Assembly (NCBI GenBank): GCA_937924505.1
Contig: CALDSR010000031.1
Span: 1-52,944, forward strand
Reading direction: 5' to 3'
DNA length: 52,944 nucleotides
From: an uncultured Granulosicoccus sp.
GTDB taxonomy: Bacteria > Pseudomonadota > Gammaproteobacteria > Granulosicoccales > Granulosicoccaceae
Shown here: piece by piece, positions 1 through 8,355 of the stretch
Layout: every line of letters begins with the position of its first letter
How positions within the stretch are numbered: the stretch's first letter is position 1
The notes under the pieces: model-generated
What the model was told of the DNA's origin: nothing
Seen by the model: the letters and a program-made list of their open reading frames with translations, nothing else
Databases searched by the model: none
Program-made: the position numbers and the translations under genes

Positions 1-71
1 TGGTGCTCTATATCACCCGCAAGTGTGCTGCGTTTCTTCACAAGGCCAGCGATTGCATGAGTGTTTTTCAT
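1..71 (-). CDS. Small conserved hypothetical protein, N-terminal fragment (runs off window)
   Basis: A leftward reading frame starts with ATG at 71-69 and stays open to the window edge, giving 23 residues that begin MKNTHAIAGLVKKRSTLAGD. This start resembles, from memory, a widespread family of small (about 130 aa) proteins with a conserved His-Ala-Ile-Ala-Gly-Leu opening followed by a coiled coil; their function is not known to me. The rest of the gene lies outside the window, so length and domains cannot be checked. It is divergent from lexA, with about 240 bp between the two starts. Confidence 0.5.
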   Translation of the reverse strand, partial: MKNTHAIAGLVKKRSTLAGDIEH

Positions 72-248
72 GCGGGAATCTTAACCAGCAAGCTCCCTTA
101 AATCTTGGGGCATTTGCTCCATAATTCCGTTTTGATGAATCCTCCACACCACTGTAAATCTATTCACATATCAACAATTTACCCCCCCACTGAAGATTGA
201 TTCCATGTTTCACTGTGCATTCGCTAATGCATAAAAGGAAACGAGCAC

Positions 249-300
249 TTGCAAAATCATACAAACTGTAAATATAATCAGATACTGTCCATAACCCCAG
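249..300 (+). promoter_or_regulatory. lexA promoter with two candidate tandem LexA operators (SOS boxes)
   Basis: A sigma70-like promoter is visible: -35 TTGCAA at 249-254, an 18-bp spacer, and a perfect -10 TATAAT at 273-278. A LexA box CTGT-N8-TCAG (266-281) covers the -10. A second weaker candidate, CTGT-N8-CCAG, lies at 285-300, so the centres are 19 bp apart. Each box has one mismatch from the E. coli consensus CTGT-N8-ACAG. Tandem boxes in front of lexA are the arrangement known in E. coli, where they give autoregulation. The first box is strong; the second is an inference. Confidence 0.8.
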
Positions 301-312
301 CAGGGCTATCAC

Positions 313-918
313 ATGCATGATCTGACCAGGCGGCAGCAGGAAATACTGCGCATGATTCAGTCGCATATCGAACGCACCGGCTTTCCCCCAACCCGTACGG
401 ATATCTGTGAGCACTTCGGTTTTCGTTCGCCCACAGCGGCTGATGACCATCTGCGCGCGTTGGAGCGCAAAGGAGCTATCGAACTGATACCGGGCACTTC
501 TCGTGGCATTCGCGTTGTTAGCGAATACGAGGATGATGGCATTCCGCTGGTTGGTAAAGTGGCTGCGGGTGAGCCGATCACGTCAGAATCGAACGTTGAG
601 GAGTACTTGCCGGTCGACCCTGATCTCTTCTACCCACACGCGGATTATCTGCTTCGAGTCAACGGCACCAGTATGCGGGATGTCGGTATTCTCGATGGTG
701 ACTTACTCGCTGTACATGCCACAGAGCATGTCGAGAACAACCAGATTGTCGTCGCCAGGGTCAATGATGAAGTCACGGTCAAGCGCTTTCGACAACGCGG
801 CAATATCGTCACGCTGTTGCCGGAAAACGATGAATTCGAACCTATCCGTGTAGACTTGCGAGAAGAGGAATTCTCCATCGAAGGCGTCTATGTCGGTGTA
901 TTGCGCCGGGATTCCTGA
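313..918 (+). CDS. lexA: LexA repressor, SOS regulator
   Basis: This 201-aa protein has the normal length of LexA. An N-terminal winged helix-turn-helix (about 1-65) is followed by a hinge and the S24 autoprotease domain. The Ala85-Gly86 cleavage site (KVAAGEP), the catalytic Ser120 (GTSMRD) and the Lys157 general base (VTVKRF) are all present, so RecA-stimulated self-cleavage should work. The product represses SOS genes by binding CTGT-N8-ACAG sites, and three such regions occur in this window (before lexA, imuB and dnaE2). imuA starts 58 bp downstream on the same strand and is probably cotranscribed. Whether the genome has a second lexA cannot be seen here. Confidence 0.97.
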   Translation: MHDLTRRQQEILRMIQSHIERTGFPPTRTDICEHFGFRSPTAADDHLRALERKGAIELIPGTSRGIRVVSEYEDDGIPLVGKVAAGEPITSESNVEEYLPVDPDLFYPHADYLLRVNGTSMRDVGILDGDLLAVHATEHVENNQIVVARVNDEVTVKRFRQRGNIVTLLPENDEFEPIRVDLREEEFSIEGVYVGVLRRDS

Positions 919-976
919 CGCTACCCTGCCAATGCACACTTGCTTGGAAATGTGCACTTCACTGAACAGGTGATTC

Positions 977-1687
977 ATGGAGGCAAGCCCCTCGACGTCA
1001 CCACTTGATGCGCTACTGAAAACAGAGCCCTCGCTTTGGCGTGGACGTGACCGTTACAACGATCAGGCATCCATTCCGACAGGTTTTACAGGCCTTGATG
1101 CTGCCCTGCCTTCCCGAGGGTGGCATATAGGTGGTGTTACCGAATTACTGGTTGACCAGGAAGGTATTGGTGAGCTCAGCTTGTTATTACCGGCCTTACG
1201 CCATGCAACTGCTGATGGGCAGTGGGCTGCCTTCGTCAATCCACCGTATGTCCCGTATGCACCGGCATTGAGCAATGCAGGTGTTCGTCCGGATCGGCTT
1301 CTGATCATCGACAGTCAGAACGACGCCAATACCTTGTGGGCTGCTGAACAGATACTACGTGCCGGCATCTTTGCAAGCGTGGTTGTCTGGGTCAATAAAA
1401 GCGCCGCGCAAAAGCAACGCCGTCTGCAGCTGGCCGCTGAAATCGGCAAGACCTGGGCAACGGTTTATCGCCCCATGCACACAAGTCGTGAGCATTCACC
1501 CGTGTCAACGCGCATTACCCTGTCCTTGCAAGGCAGCCGTTTATCGCTTGACATCATCAAGGTGCGTGGCGGTACGCCAAAAACACTCTGCATTGATCCC
1601 ACCGAGTTTGATCATTCTCAAGGCAGCGAATGGCCAGTCGCAGCAAAAATGACTCCGCAAAAATCAATCAGGCCGTTGATCAGGTAG
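977..1687 (+). CDS. imuA: ImuA, RecA-like accessory factor of the inducible mutasome
   Basis: This 236-aa protein belongs to the ImuA/SulA-like branch of RecA-fold proteins. The family hallmarks are the segment ending LPSRGWHIGGVTELL near residues 45-60 and the degenerate P-loop region (QEGIGELSLLLPAL). The Walker A glycine-lysine signature is lost, as is typical. ImuA acts with ImuB and DnaE2 in error-prone lesion bypass and is thought to link them to RecA. It lies directly behind lexA, and no separate SOS box is visible in the 58-bp gap, so LexA control probably comes from the lexA promoter. imuB is not adjacent: an ankyrin gene and a new promoter intervene. Confidence 0.9.
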   Translation: MEASPSTSPLDALLKTEPSLWRGRDRYNDQASIPTGFTGLDAALPSRGWHIGGVTELLVDQEGIGELSLLLPALRHATADGQWAAFVNPPYVPYAPALSNAGVRPDRLLIIDSQNDANTLWAAEQILRAGIFASVVVWVNKSAAQKQRRLQLAAEIGKTWATVYRPMHTSREHSPVSTRITLSLQGSRLSLDIIKVRGGTPKTLCIDPTEFDHSQGSEWPVAAKMTPQKSIRPLIR

Positions 1688-1753
1688 GCTGATAACAACT
1701 ATGCCTCCTTGGGCCACGTGTGCCCCGTCCTTAAAAATTAATGAGCCCGGATC

Positions 1754-2431
1754 ATGAACACCTTATTTACCTTACTCACTGTTTTTCTTTTTTCGTCAAC
1801 CGCTTTGGCACAAGTAAAACCTTCCCTGTCTGAGGTAGATCGTTTCGACGGCTTGCATAAAGCGGCTCATCTGAACGATCTGGAAACGCTGAAACAACTG
1901 ATTCAGAGCGGAGCGGATCTCGAAGCACGTGACGGGTCAAGACGAACACCCGTGCATGTGGCTGCATTTGCGTCAAATGACGAGGCACTTGAATTGCTGG
2001 CCAAATCCGGGGCCGATATGAATGCATTGGAGTCTGGCATCTATGATGTGGTCACCATTGCCGCAGTCGCTGATGATCCTGAGCTAATGTCGCTGGCCCT
2101 AAAGTACGGAAATCGTTCTGATCTGATTACCAGTGTCTATGAGGGCACAGCGTTGATAGCCGCAGCCCATCTTGGACATGTGGAAGTGGTTCAACGTCTG
2201 ATTGCAGCAGGTGCGCCGCTGGATCATGTCAACAACCTGCATTGGACAGCGCTTATGGAGGCGGTTGTACTAGGTGATGGAGGCCCTGAATACATTGCAA
2301 CCGTAGAAGCATTGATACAGGCTGGTGCGAACACTGCACTGGCTGACCGAGACGGTGTGACACCACTGGAACATGCTGAACTTCGTGGTTATAAAGAAAT
2401 TGCAGCGATTATTGCCGCCGCTGATAAGTAA
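1754..2431 (+). CDS. Exported ankyrin-repeat protein
   Basis: This 225-aa protein has a signal peptide (residues 1-19, hydrophobic core and an ALA-Q cleavage site). About five ankyrin repeats follow, at roughly 33-65, 66-98, 108-130, 130-165 and 175-220; clear repeat pieces are RTPVHVAAFASNDEALELL, GTALIAAAHLGHVEVVQRL and GVTPLEHAELRGYKEIAAI. No catalytic domain is fused. It should act in the periplasm as a protein-binding scaffold; the partner is unknown. It sits 66 bp after imuA in the same direction, so lexA-promoter readthrough is possible. This position between imuA and imuB is unusual, because these two genes are normally contiguous. Confidence 0.9.
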   Translation: MNTLFTLLTVFLFSSTALAQVKPSLSEVDRFDGLHKAAHLNDLETLKQLIQSGADLEARDGSRRTPVHVAAFASNDEALELLAKSGADMNALESGIYDVVTIAAVADDPELMSLALKYGNRSDLITSVYEGTALIAAAHLGHVEVVQRLIAAGAPLDHVNNLHWTALMEAVVLGDGGPEYIATVEALIQAGANTALADRDGVTPLEHAELRGYKEIAAIIAAADK

Positions 2432-2496
2432 TGGAAAATTGACTGATTTACGCGATCAGATCAGACACCCAGAAAAATGTGATGCGGATCAAGGAG

Positions 2497-2535
2497 TCTC
2501 TACATAGGGTGTAGAGATCCGTATCGCCCTACACC
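2497..2535 (+). other. Two overlapping, mutually exclusive hairpins between the ankyrin gene and imuB
   Basis: TCTCTACA (2497-2504) and TGTAGAGA (2510-2517) form a perfect 8-bp stem with a 5-nt loop. GGTGTAG (2508-2514), inside that stem, can instead pair with CTACACC (2529-2535). The two structures exclude each other. No U-run follows either, so a simple rho-independent terminator is not supported. They lie upstream of the imuB SOS box, so they can only affect readthrough from the lexA-imuA-ankyrin side. Confidence 0.45.
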
Positions 2536-2580
2536 GTTCGGCACCAATGCACTCTGATGGTAGTGTGATAAGCTACATAA

Positions 2581-2596
2581 CTGTATATATTTACAG
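2581..2596 (+). promoter_or_regulatory. Perfect LexA operator (SOS box) in front of imuB
   Basis: CTGTATATATTTACAG matches CTGT-N8-ACAG exactly and has the AT-rich core typical of strong LexA sites. A -10-like TATATT (2586-2591) lies inside it; the -35 is poor. The imuB ATG is 45 bp beyond the box, leaving a normal leader. Of the three operator regions in the window this is the only one with both half-sites intact. Confidence 0.9.
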
Positions 2597-2641
2597 CTAA
2601 TATTTACGCACATATACGCGGTCAACTCAAGCCTTACTCCA

Positions 2642-4048
2642 ATGCTCTGGCTAGCCCTCCTTTTCCCTCAATTACCGATAGACCGACAAGGGCGCAACGA
2701 CGCTGATAGCGCGCGTGCGGTCATCTTGCAGGAAGGGCCACGGCGGCGTGTTCTGGCATGCAACCGCGTTGCTTCTAATGCCGGTATTCGACCCGGGCTT
2801 GCACTAAAGAATGCCTATGCGATCGTGCCAGATCTCCAGGTCAGTGACTACGACGAAGATGAACAGCAAGCCCATCTTGCACAGCTGACGCTCTGGGCAT
2901 TGAACTATTCTTCCTGGGTCAGTCCGGAGCCACCCAATACCATTGTGCTGGAAATTGCCGCAAGCCTGAGGCTCTTTGGTGGCCTGGATGACTTGCTCAA
3001 GAGGCTTGCAGCCGAAGCACAAACCTTGAGCGTCACGCTATGTGTTGGCGTTGCGCCGACACCGACTGCTGCTTCATTATTAGCGCGGGCAGGCATCACA
3101 ACTGCGGTCCGGCAGTTATCTGAATTGCCGGATGTCATCAACAATATTCCAGTCACTTGTCTGCCACTGGATGAGTTCACCTTCAAAGGCTTGCGCCAGT
3201 CCGGCATTGGTAATCTTGGCGAACTGATGGCCATTCCAGCTGCAGCCATGACGCGTCGTTTCGGTCATCAATGCACAGACCTTCTTTATCGTCTCGATGC
3301 ACGCCTGCCTGATCCGCGCCCTGCTTATCAAATATCCGACAGCTTTTGCGAAGCAATGGACCTGCCGCTCGAAGCACCGGATACAGCCGCTATTGCCTTT
3401 CCATTAAATCGTTTGCTGGGTGCCTTGTCCGGTTTTCTCAAAAGCCATGACCTTGGCGTACGGCACCTGGATATCACGCTGTATCATCACCGCCAGCAAG
3501 CTACCGTTGTTGCCTTGAAGTTTCTCGATGCAACGGCCAACACCGCACACCTGTTTCGTGTTGCCACTGAACGACTCGGAGCGATAACGCTCAGTGCGCC
3601 GATCATCCGCATTCAACTCAATGCAACCGAACTTGCCAGTATCGAGCGTGAAGGCAAGGATCTTCTGCAAAAAAGTCAGGCTCAGGACAGCAGTATTCAA
3701 CAAGTAATCGACAAGCTCACAGCACGCCTTGGCAAGGATGCGCTCTACACGGCTCTACCGGATGACGATCACCGACCCGAGAAGGCCTGGCTCACCGCGC
3801 TGTTGGAATCAAGCATGACACCTTTGGGCTGGCCTGCCCGTCCGCTCTGGCTATTGGCGACACCTGTGCCAGCAACACCAGATCTCGATATACAGACCTT
3901 ACCGGAGCGCATCGAAAATGGCTGGTGGGATGAGGTCGATGTCCGCCGCGACTATCACCTCGCACAAAGACCAGATGGCGCCTATTGCTGGGTATACCAG
4001 CTACGCCATGCGCCTGGTGAATTCTGGGTACACGGCCTCTTTGCGTGA
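2642..4048 (+). CDS. imuB: ImuB, non-catalytic Y-family polymerase homologue of the mutasome
   Basis: This 468-aa protein has the ImuB length and fold pattern: an N-terminal Y-family-like region opening with LWLALLFPQLPID, a segment LEIAASLRLFGG in the palm, helix-hairpin-helix-like sequence near 180-215 (LRQSGIGNLGELMAIP) and a little-finger-like C-terminal half. The acidic residues that bind metal in Pol IV/Pol V are missing, as in other ImuB proteins. It is therefore a scaffold that recruits DnaE2 to the beta clamp and not a polymerase. A perfect SOS box lies 45 bp upstream. No strong Shine-Dalgarno sequence precedes the ATG. Its usual partner dnaE2 lies about 34 kb away. Confidence 0.92.
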   Translation: MLWLALLFPQLPIDRQGRNDADSARAVILQEGPRRRVLACNRVASNAGIRPGLALKNAYAIVPDLQVSDYDEDEQQAHLAQLTLWALNYSSWVSPEPPNTIVLEIAASLRLFGGLDDLLKRLAAEAQTLSVTLCVGVAPTPTAASLLARAGITTAVRQLSELPDVINNIPVTCLPLDEFTFKGLRQSGIGNLGELMAIPAAAMTRRFGHQCTDLLYRLDARLPDPRPAYQISDSFCEAMDLPLEAPDTAAIAFPLNRLLGALSGFLKSHDLGVRHLDITLYHHRQQATVVALKFLDATANTAHLFRVATERLGAITLSAPIIRIQLNATELASIEREGKDLLQKSQAQDSSIQQVIDKLTARLGKDALYTALPDDDHRPEKAWLTALLESSMTPLGWPARPLWLLATPVPATPDLDIQTLPERIENGWWDEVDVRRDYHLAQRPDGAYCWVYQLRHAPGEFWVHGLFA

Positions 4049-4307
4049 ACCAGCTCACACAAATTTTTAATCGAACGACCAACTAACCTTTCGATAGAAT
4101 CAATTAAGCTATTGAATAAAAACAAGTTATCCCAACAGCGTCCGAATTTACAAGGGTTATATAAAAAAGTGATTAATGCATCGGAAAACGCGCCGATACC
4201 TTTTCTATACCACCAGTCAAACGCACTGCTGGCAAAACCAATTGGTCATTCACAACGCCAATTGTAGTTATACGGACTTACGAATATAGAGCAACAGGGA
4301 ATTAGCC

Positions 4308-4415
4308 ATGAAGAACAGCAAAGAAACGTCAGACCGCTCCCGAGCGGGCGGGCGTCGTGTAAGTGAGCAGAAGCCACGATGGATTGCAGCAAAAGTTGCC
4401 AACTTAGAAAAATAA
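4308..4415 (+). CDS. Possible 35-aa basic microprotein
   Basis: The 383-bp space between imuB and the GGDEF/EAL gene holds a short frame starting ATG at 4308 (MKNSKETSDRSRAGG...) and ending in TAA at 4413-4415. A purine stretch CAGGGA lies about 9 nt upstream as a usable ribosome site. The product is rich in Lys/Arg and has no membrane segment. It ends 16 nt before the ATG of the next gene, which itself lacks a Shine-Dalgarno sequence, so it could act as a coupled leader peptide. The remainder of the space, 4049-4307, shows no gene. Only conservation would prove this ORF. Confidence 0.35.
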   Translation: MKNSKETSDRSRAGGRRVSEQKPRWIAAKVANLEK

Positions 4416-4431
4416 AAACAACACATTTCTG

Positions 4432-6432
4432 ATGGCCAACACTCCCAAACAATCAGACAACACCAAGACGATAATAAGTATCGGCTTCGTCACTGTGTTC
4501 TCGTTGATGCTTCTGGTCACATGGTTAGCCATGACCAGCCTGAACAACGTGAACACCAGTATGTCAGTGCTGATCGAAGGCACGGCTCAAAAAACCAGCC
4601 GAGCCTTTCAAATGCGTGATGTCATCCGCTTGCGTTCAGGTGCGGTGCGGTCACTGTTGCAGATCGAGGACCCTACCGAACGTCAGCGTATCTTTGACAA
4701 ACTGGTTGAATACACCGAAACCTACCGGCAAGCTCGTTCCGAACTCATAAATCTCGGTGCCAACGAACGCGAATTCGAAATCCTGTCAGCGATCACAGTC
4801 GCTGATAGCCGAGTTGGTGATGAATATGAACGTGCCAACAATCAGATCTACACGATGCAGAAAAATCCTGAGGCTTTAAAATCAGTTCTCAACGATCTGC
4901 GACTTCAGGAATTGGTTTTACTCAATCACTTGAACGATCTGGTAGAACTGGAGAAGACACTTTCGCAAGAAGCCTTGGATAAAAACCAGACCACCTATCA
5001 AGAAACACGAAGCCTGTTACTCGGTTTGGTGATTGCAGCATTTGCATTGTCTGCCCTGATTTCGGCACTTGTAACTAGTCGCGTCAGCAAAGCAAACCGA
5101 CGAATAGCATATATTGCAAATCATGATGACTTGACTGGTCTTTACAATCGTCGAGCGTTTGAAGAACATTTGGTACATACGATAGCGATCGCCGATCGAG
5201 ACAGAAATTCCTATGGGCTTTTGTATCTCGATCTTGATCGTTTCAAGATCGTCAACGACACTTGCGGCCATCATGCCGGTGACAGGCTTCTTATCGATCT
5301 GACAACAAGCCTGCAAAACAGATTGCGACGAGGCGATTTATTAGCCCGCATCGGTGGAGATGAATTCGCCGTAATCGCCCAAGGTAAAACATTCGCCGAT
5401 GTCATTCGACTGGCTGAGGATCTTCGCTCACTGGTTCAAGACTTCAACTTCGTCTACGCCGAGCAGACCTTCAAGGTCAGCCTGAGTATCGGTGTGACAC
5501 CGATCGATGGCGAAACACAGGATATCGAGACGCTGCTCGCCGATGTGGACTCCGCCTGCTACGTCGCCAAACAATCCGGCCGTAACCGCGTGCACGTGAC
5601 ACAAAAGAACGATGCCGAGGTGGTCAAATACCGCAGTGACATCGCGGGTATTCAAAGTATTCGACAGGCGTTGGCTGAAGAACGTCTTTCTCTTTACTTT
5701 CAACCGATCTTCAACATCGAAGAAAAATCGGTATCGATGGCGCATTGCGAAATCCTGCTACGAATTCGCAGCGAGAGTGGCGAAGTGTACTCACCGGCCA
5801 AATTCATCCCGATTGCCGAGAAGTACAATGTCATGTCCGAAATCGATCAATGGGTCTTCAACCATGTGGTCGAATGGTTGCTTGAACATCAGAATGAATT
5901 TCATGTACCTCGACTACTGGTAAATCTGTCAGGACTCTCCTTCCTTGATGAAAATTTCAACAACTTTATCGTTGAGCGTCTGCAGCGTGGTGATATTGAT
6001 GCATCGTTGATTGCATTCGAAATCACCGAAACAGCCGCAGTAGACAATTTTGAGAAAGTCCGCGGCTTTATCGATCGTGTTCGAGCGCTCGGCTGTACGC
6101 TGGCGCTGGATGACTTTGGGTCAGGTTTCTCTACGTTTGCCTACCTGAAGCAGTTGCCGATCGATTATCTAAAAATCGACGGCTCACTGGTCCGCAACAT
6201 TGCCAACGATAATATCGATCACGAAATGGTCCGCGCCATTAACCAGATCGGCCACACGGTAGGGGCTAAAACCATTGCGGAATTTGTTGAGGACGATGAC
6301 ATTCTTGTGCAGTTAAGAAATATGGGTGTTGACTATGCGCAAGGATATGGTCTTCGTATGCCATCGCCACTACAGCAATTGTCAGAAGAATTGGAAAAAC
6401 GTCCGCGTTTGACGTTAAAGAAAGCTTCCTGA
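4432..6432 (+). CDS. Membrane GGDEF/EAL cyclic-di-GMP enzyme
   Basis: This 666-aa protein has two membrane segments (about 14-35 and 196-216) bracketing a helical periplasmic sensor region of about 160 residues that looks like a four-helix bundle. The GGDEF domain follows (intact GGDEF at 308-312), then an EAL domain whose signature reads EIL (440-442). Other phosphodiesterase residues are in place: NLSG, DDFGSG, KIDGSL and the terminal QGYG. Both synthesis and breakdown of c-di-GMP are therefore possible, with phosphodiesterase activity not excluded by the Ala-to-Ile change. It likely couples a periplasmic signal to motility or biofilm control. No binding partner gene is adjacent. Confidence 0.92.
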   Translation: MANTPKQSDNTKTIISIGFVTVFSLMLLVTWLAMTSLNNVNTSMSVLIEGTAQKTSRAFQMRDVIRLRSGAVRSLLQIEDPTERQRIFDKLVEYTETYRQARSELINLGANEREFEILSAITVADSRVGDEYERANNQIYTMQKNPEALKSVLNDLRLQELVLLNHLNDLVELEKTLSQEALDKNQTTYQETRSLLLGLVIAAFALSALISALVTSRVSKANRRIAYIANHDDLTGLYNRRAFEEHLVHTIAIADRDRNSYGLLYLDLDRFKIVNDTCGHHAGDRLLIDLTTSLQNRLRRGDLLARIGGDEFAVIAQGKTFADVIRLAEDLRSLVQDFNFVYAEQTFKVSLSIGVTPIDGETQDIETLLADVDSACYVAKQSGRNRVHVTQKNDAEVVKYRSDIAGIQSIRQALAEERLSLYFQPIFNIEEKSVSMAHCEILLRIRSESGEVYSPAKFIPIAEKYNVMSEIDQWVFNHVVEWLLEHQNEFHVPRLLVNLSGLSFLDENFNNFIVERLQRGDIDASLIAFEITETAAVDNFEKVRGFIDRVRALGCTLALDDFGSGFSTFAYLKQLPIDYLKIDGSLVRNIANDNIDHEMVRAINQIGHTVGAKTIAEFVEDDDILVQLRNMGVDYAQGYGLRMPSPLQQLSEELEKRPRLTLKKAS

Positions 6433-6515
6433 TCTGGTCTCGATATTGAAAATCTGCGAAAATCGCATGGTGTCAGGCGCACACAACTAATCATTGCTTT
6501 GTTATTCTAACAAGC

Positions 6516-7859
6516 ATGAGCATTTTACTTGGCTGCATAGCTGACGACTTCACCGGCGCAACCGACCTTGCGGGCATATTGGCACGTTCCGGCGTACGGG
6601 TAAATCTTCGTCTTGGCGTTCCGACTGACAATGATACACACGATGTCGCGCCGTTCGAAATCATCGCGCTGAAGTGTCGAACACTCGATATCGACACAGC
6701 GCTGTCAAACGTAGCTGAGTCACAAGCCTGGCTAACTCGGCACGAAGCACAACGCCTCTTCTTTAAATACTGTTCAACCTTCGACTCGACGGCCAAAGGC
6801 AATATCGGACCCATCGCCGAAGCCATGCTTGACACGTTTGCCAGTACGTCACTGAACCCCACCAAGAAGGACTATCGAACCACGATTTATTGCCCGGCAT
6901 TTCCAGAAAATGGCCGGAGTGTCTACATGTCCAACCTCTTTGTCGGTGAACAGTTACTCTCCGAGAGTCCGATGAAAGATCATCCACTGACACCAATGAA
7001 GGACAGTAATCTTTGCCGCTTACTCGATCCACAAGTCAGCGGCTCGGTAGCGCCTATTACCTGGCCTACTGTATCTGGAGGCCCGGAGAGCATTCGTAAA
7101 GCGCTTGATATCCATACTGAAAATGATGTCAGACATATTGTTATCGATGCGGTCACCGCTGATGACCTCTTAAACATTGTGCGGGCGACGGAACACCTCG
7201 CCTTATTGACCGGTGGTAGCGCCCTCGCCATGCACTTGCCGGCGATGTTCCGCATGCGAGGTTGGCTCAAGGATGATGATCAAGCTGATTTTCCTGACCC
7301 GCCAGCCGGCAAGCAACTTATTTTGAGCGGCAGTTGCTCTGCAATGACACAGCGACAAGTGAGCGCACAGGCATCACTGGCACCGTCGTTCCGGATTGCT
7401 CCACTCAACCTGGCGCGTAAAGATCAGCTGACAGAGGCGCGCAGTTGGCTTGCGAAAACACTGGCGGCGTGCGCTACAAGCTCAGCGACCGAGAATGCAG
7501 CAGGCACGCCGATGATTTATGCAACAGCTGATCATGACGCAGTCGCTAGTGCGCAAAGCGAGCTCGGCGTCGAGGCGGCAGGCGAAATTGTCGAACAAGC
7601 CTTGGCGACGCTGGCACAAGATGCCATCGATCTTGGTGTTCGACAACTGGTGGTCGCGGGTGGCGAAAGCTCAGGTGCGGTTGCCCAGGCACTGGCGCTC
7701 GACTCCTTGCGCGTTGGTGCAGAAATAGCACCGGGCGTACCCTGGTCATATGCCGAACATGGTAATGGGGCCATAGCCATTGCTCTGAAGTCCGGTAACT
7801 TTGGCAGTGAACACTTCTTCAATGAAGCGTTCTCGACGTTGTACGAACGTCAATCATAA
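6516..7859 (+). CDS. otnK: 3-oxo-tetronate kinase (four-carbon acid sugar kinase family)
   Basis: This 447-aa protein is a DUF1537/four-carbon acid sugar kinase. The N-terminal half starts with the diagnostic GCIADDFTGATDLA substrate-domain motif. The C-terminal half has the nucleotide-binding Gly-rich segments (VVAGGESSGAVAQAL and later HGNGAIAIALKSGNFG). OtnK phosphorylates 3-oxo-tetronate with ATP to the 4-phosphate, which an OtnC aldolase/decarboxylase then breaks to dihydroxyacetone phosphate. The usual partners (ltnD/dtnK-like dehydrogenase, otnC, otnI) are not next to it. It stands alone, convergent with slyD (16 bp between stops). Confidence 0.88.
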   Translation: MSILLGCIADDFTGATDLAGILARSGVRVNLRLGVPTDNDTHDVAPFEIIALKCRTLDIDTALSNVAESQAWLTRHEAQRLFFKYCSTFDSTAKGNIGPIAEAMLDTFASTSLNPTKKDYRTTIYCPAFPENGRSVYMSNLFVGEQLLSESPMKDHPLTPMKDSNLCRLLDPQVSGSVAPITWPTVSGGPESIRKALDIHTENDVRHIVIDAVTADDLLNIVRATEHLALLTGGSALAMHLPAMFRMRGWLKDDDQADFPDPPAGKQLILSGSCSAMTQRQVSAQASLAPSFRIAPLNLARKDQLTEARSWLAKTLAACATSSATENAAGTPMIYATADHDAVASAQSELGVEAAGEIVEQALATLAQDAIDLGVRQLVVAGGESSGAVAQALALDSLRVGAEIAPGVPWSYAEHGNGAIAIALKSGNFGSEHFFNEAFSTLYERQS

Positions 7860-7875
7860 TCAGACGATAGTTTCG

Positions 7876-8355
7876 CTAGTTCGCATTAGTCTGGGTGGCG
7901 ATGCCATCTTCCAATTCTCTATCTGTTGGTTCGCGAACCGAGACGATCGCAATATTGAAGTGCAAAACCTGACCTGCCAAGGGATGATTGGCGTCCAGTA
8001 TCACGGAATCTTCACTGATATCCTTGACGGTAACCATTTGAGAATCGCCTTCCTTGCTCAGCGCCTTGAAACGCATACCGATTTTCAGCTGCTCGGATTC
8101 GGCTAGTTTATCCCGCGGACATTCAACGACCAGCTCTTCGTCGGCATAACCGTATCCGTCCTCCGGATATATCGTGATCTCAAGATGCTCGCCCGCCTGA
8201 CGACCGGTCAGCTCACGTTCAAGACTCGGTAACAAGGCATTCGTGTTATGCATGTAAACCAAGGGCAGATCGCCTTGCGAACTATCGACAAGTTCACCGA
8301 AGCCATTAGTCAATTGATAGTGCATGGATACAACACAGTTATCATCAATTATCAC
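7876..8355 (-). CDS. slyD: SlyD-like FKBP peptidyl-prolyl cis-trans isomerase
   Basis: I place the start at GTG 8355-8353, giving 159 aa, because a strong GGAAAGGGG ribosome site lies just upstream and the GTG overlaps the yehS stop by 4 nt (GTGA). The protein has the split FKBP domain of SlyD: VVSMHYQL...GELVDSS, then LPSLERELTGRQAGE, an inserted chaperone-like flap with PEDGYGYADEELV, and the closing ANHPLAGQVLHFNI. It should act in the cytoplasm on prolyl bonds of folding proteins. The His/Cys-rich nickel-binding tail of E. coli SlyD is absent, so a metallochaperone role is unlikely. Confidence 0.9.
   Translation of the reverse strand: MIIDDNCVVSMHYQLTNGFGELVDSSQGDLPLVYMHNTNALLPSLERELTGRQAGEHLEITIYPEDGYGYADEELVVECPRDKLAESEQLKIGMRFKALSKEGDSQMVTVKDISEDSVILDANHPLAGQVLHFNIAIVSVREPTDRELEDGIATQTNAN

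Noticed and set aside
152..167. A third LexA-like box CTGT-N8-TCAC upstream of lexA
   Set aside because: It has two mismatches in the second half-site and lies about 100 bp before the lexA promoter; chance is likely.
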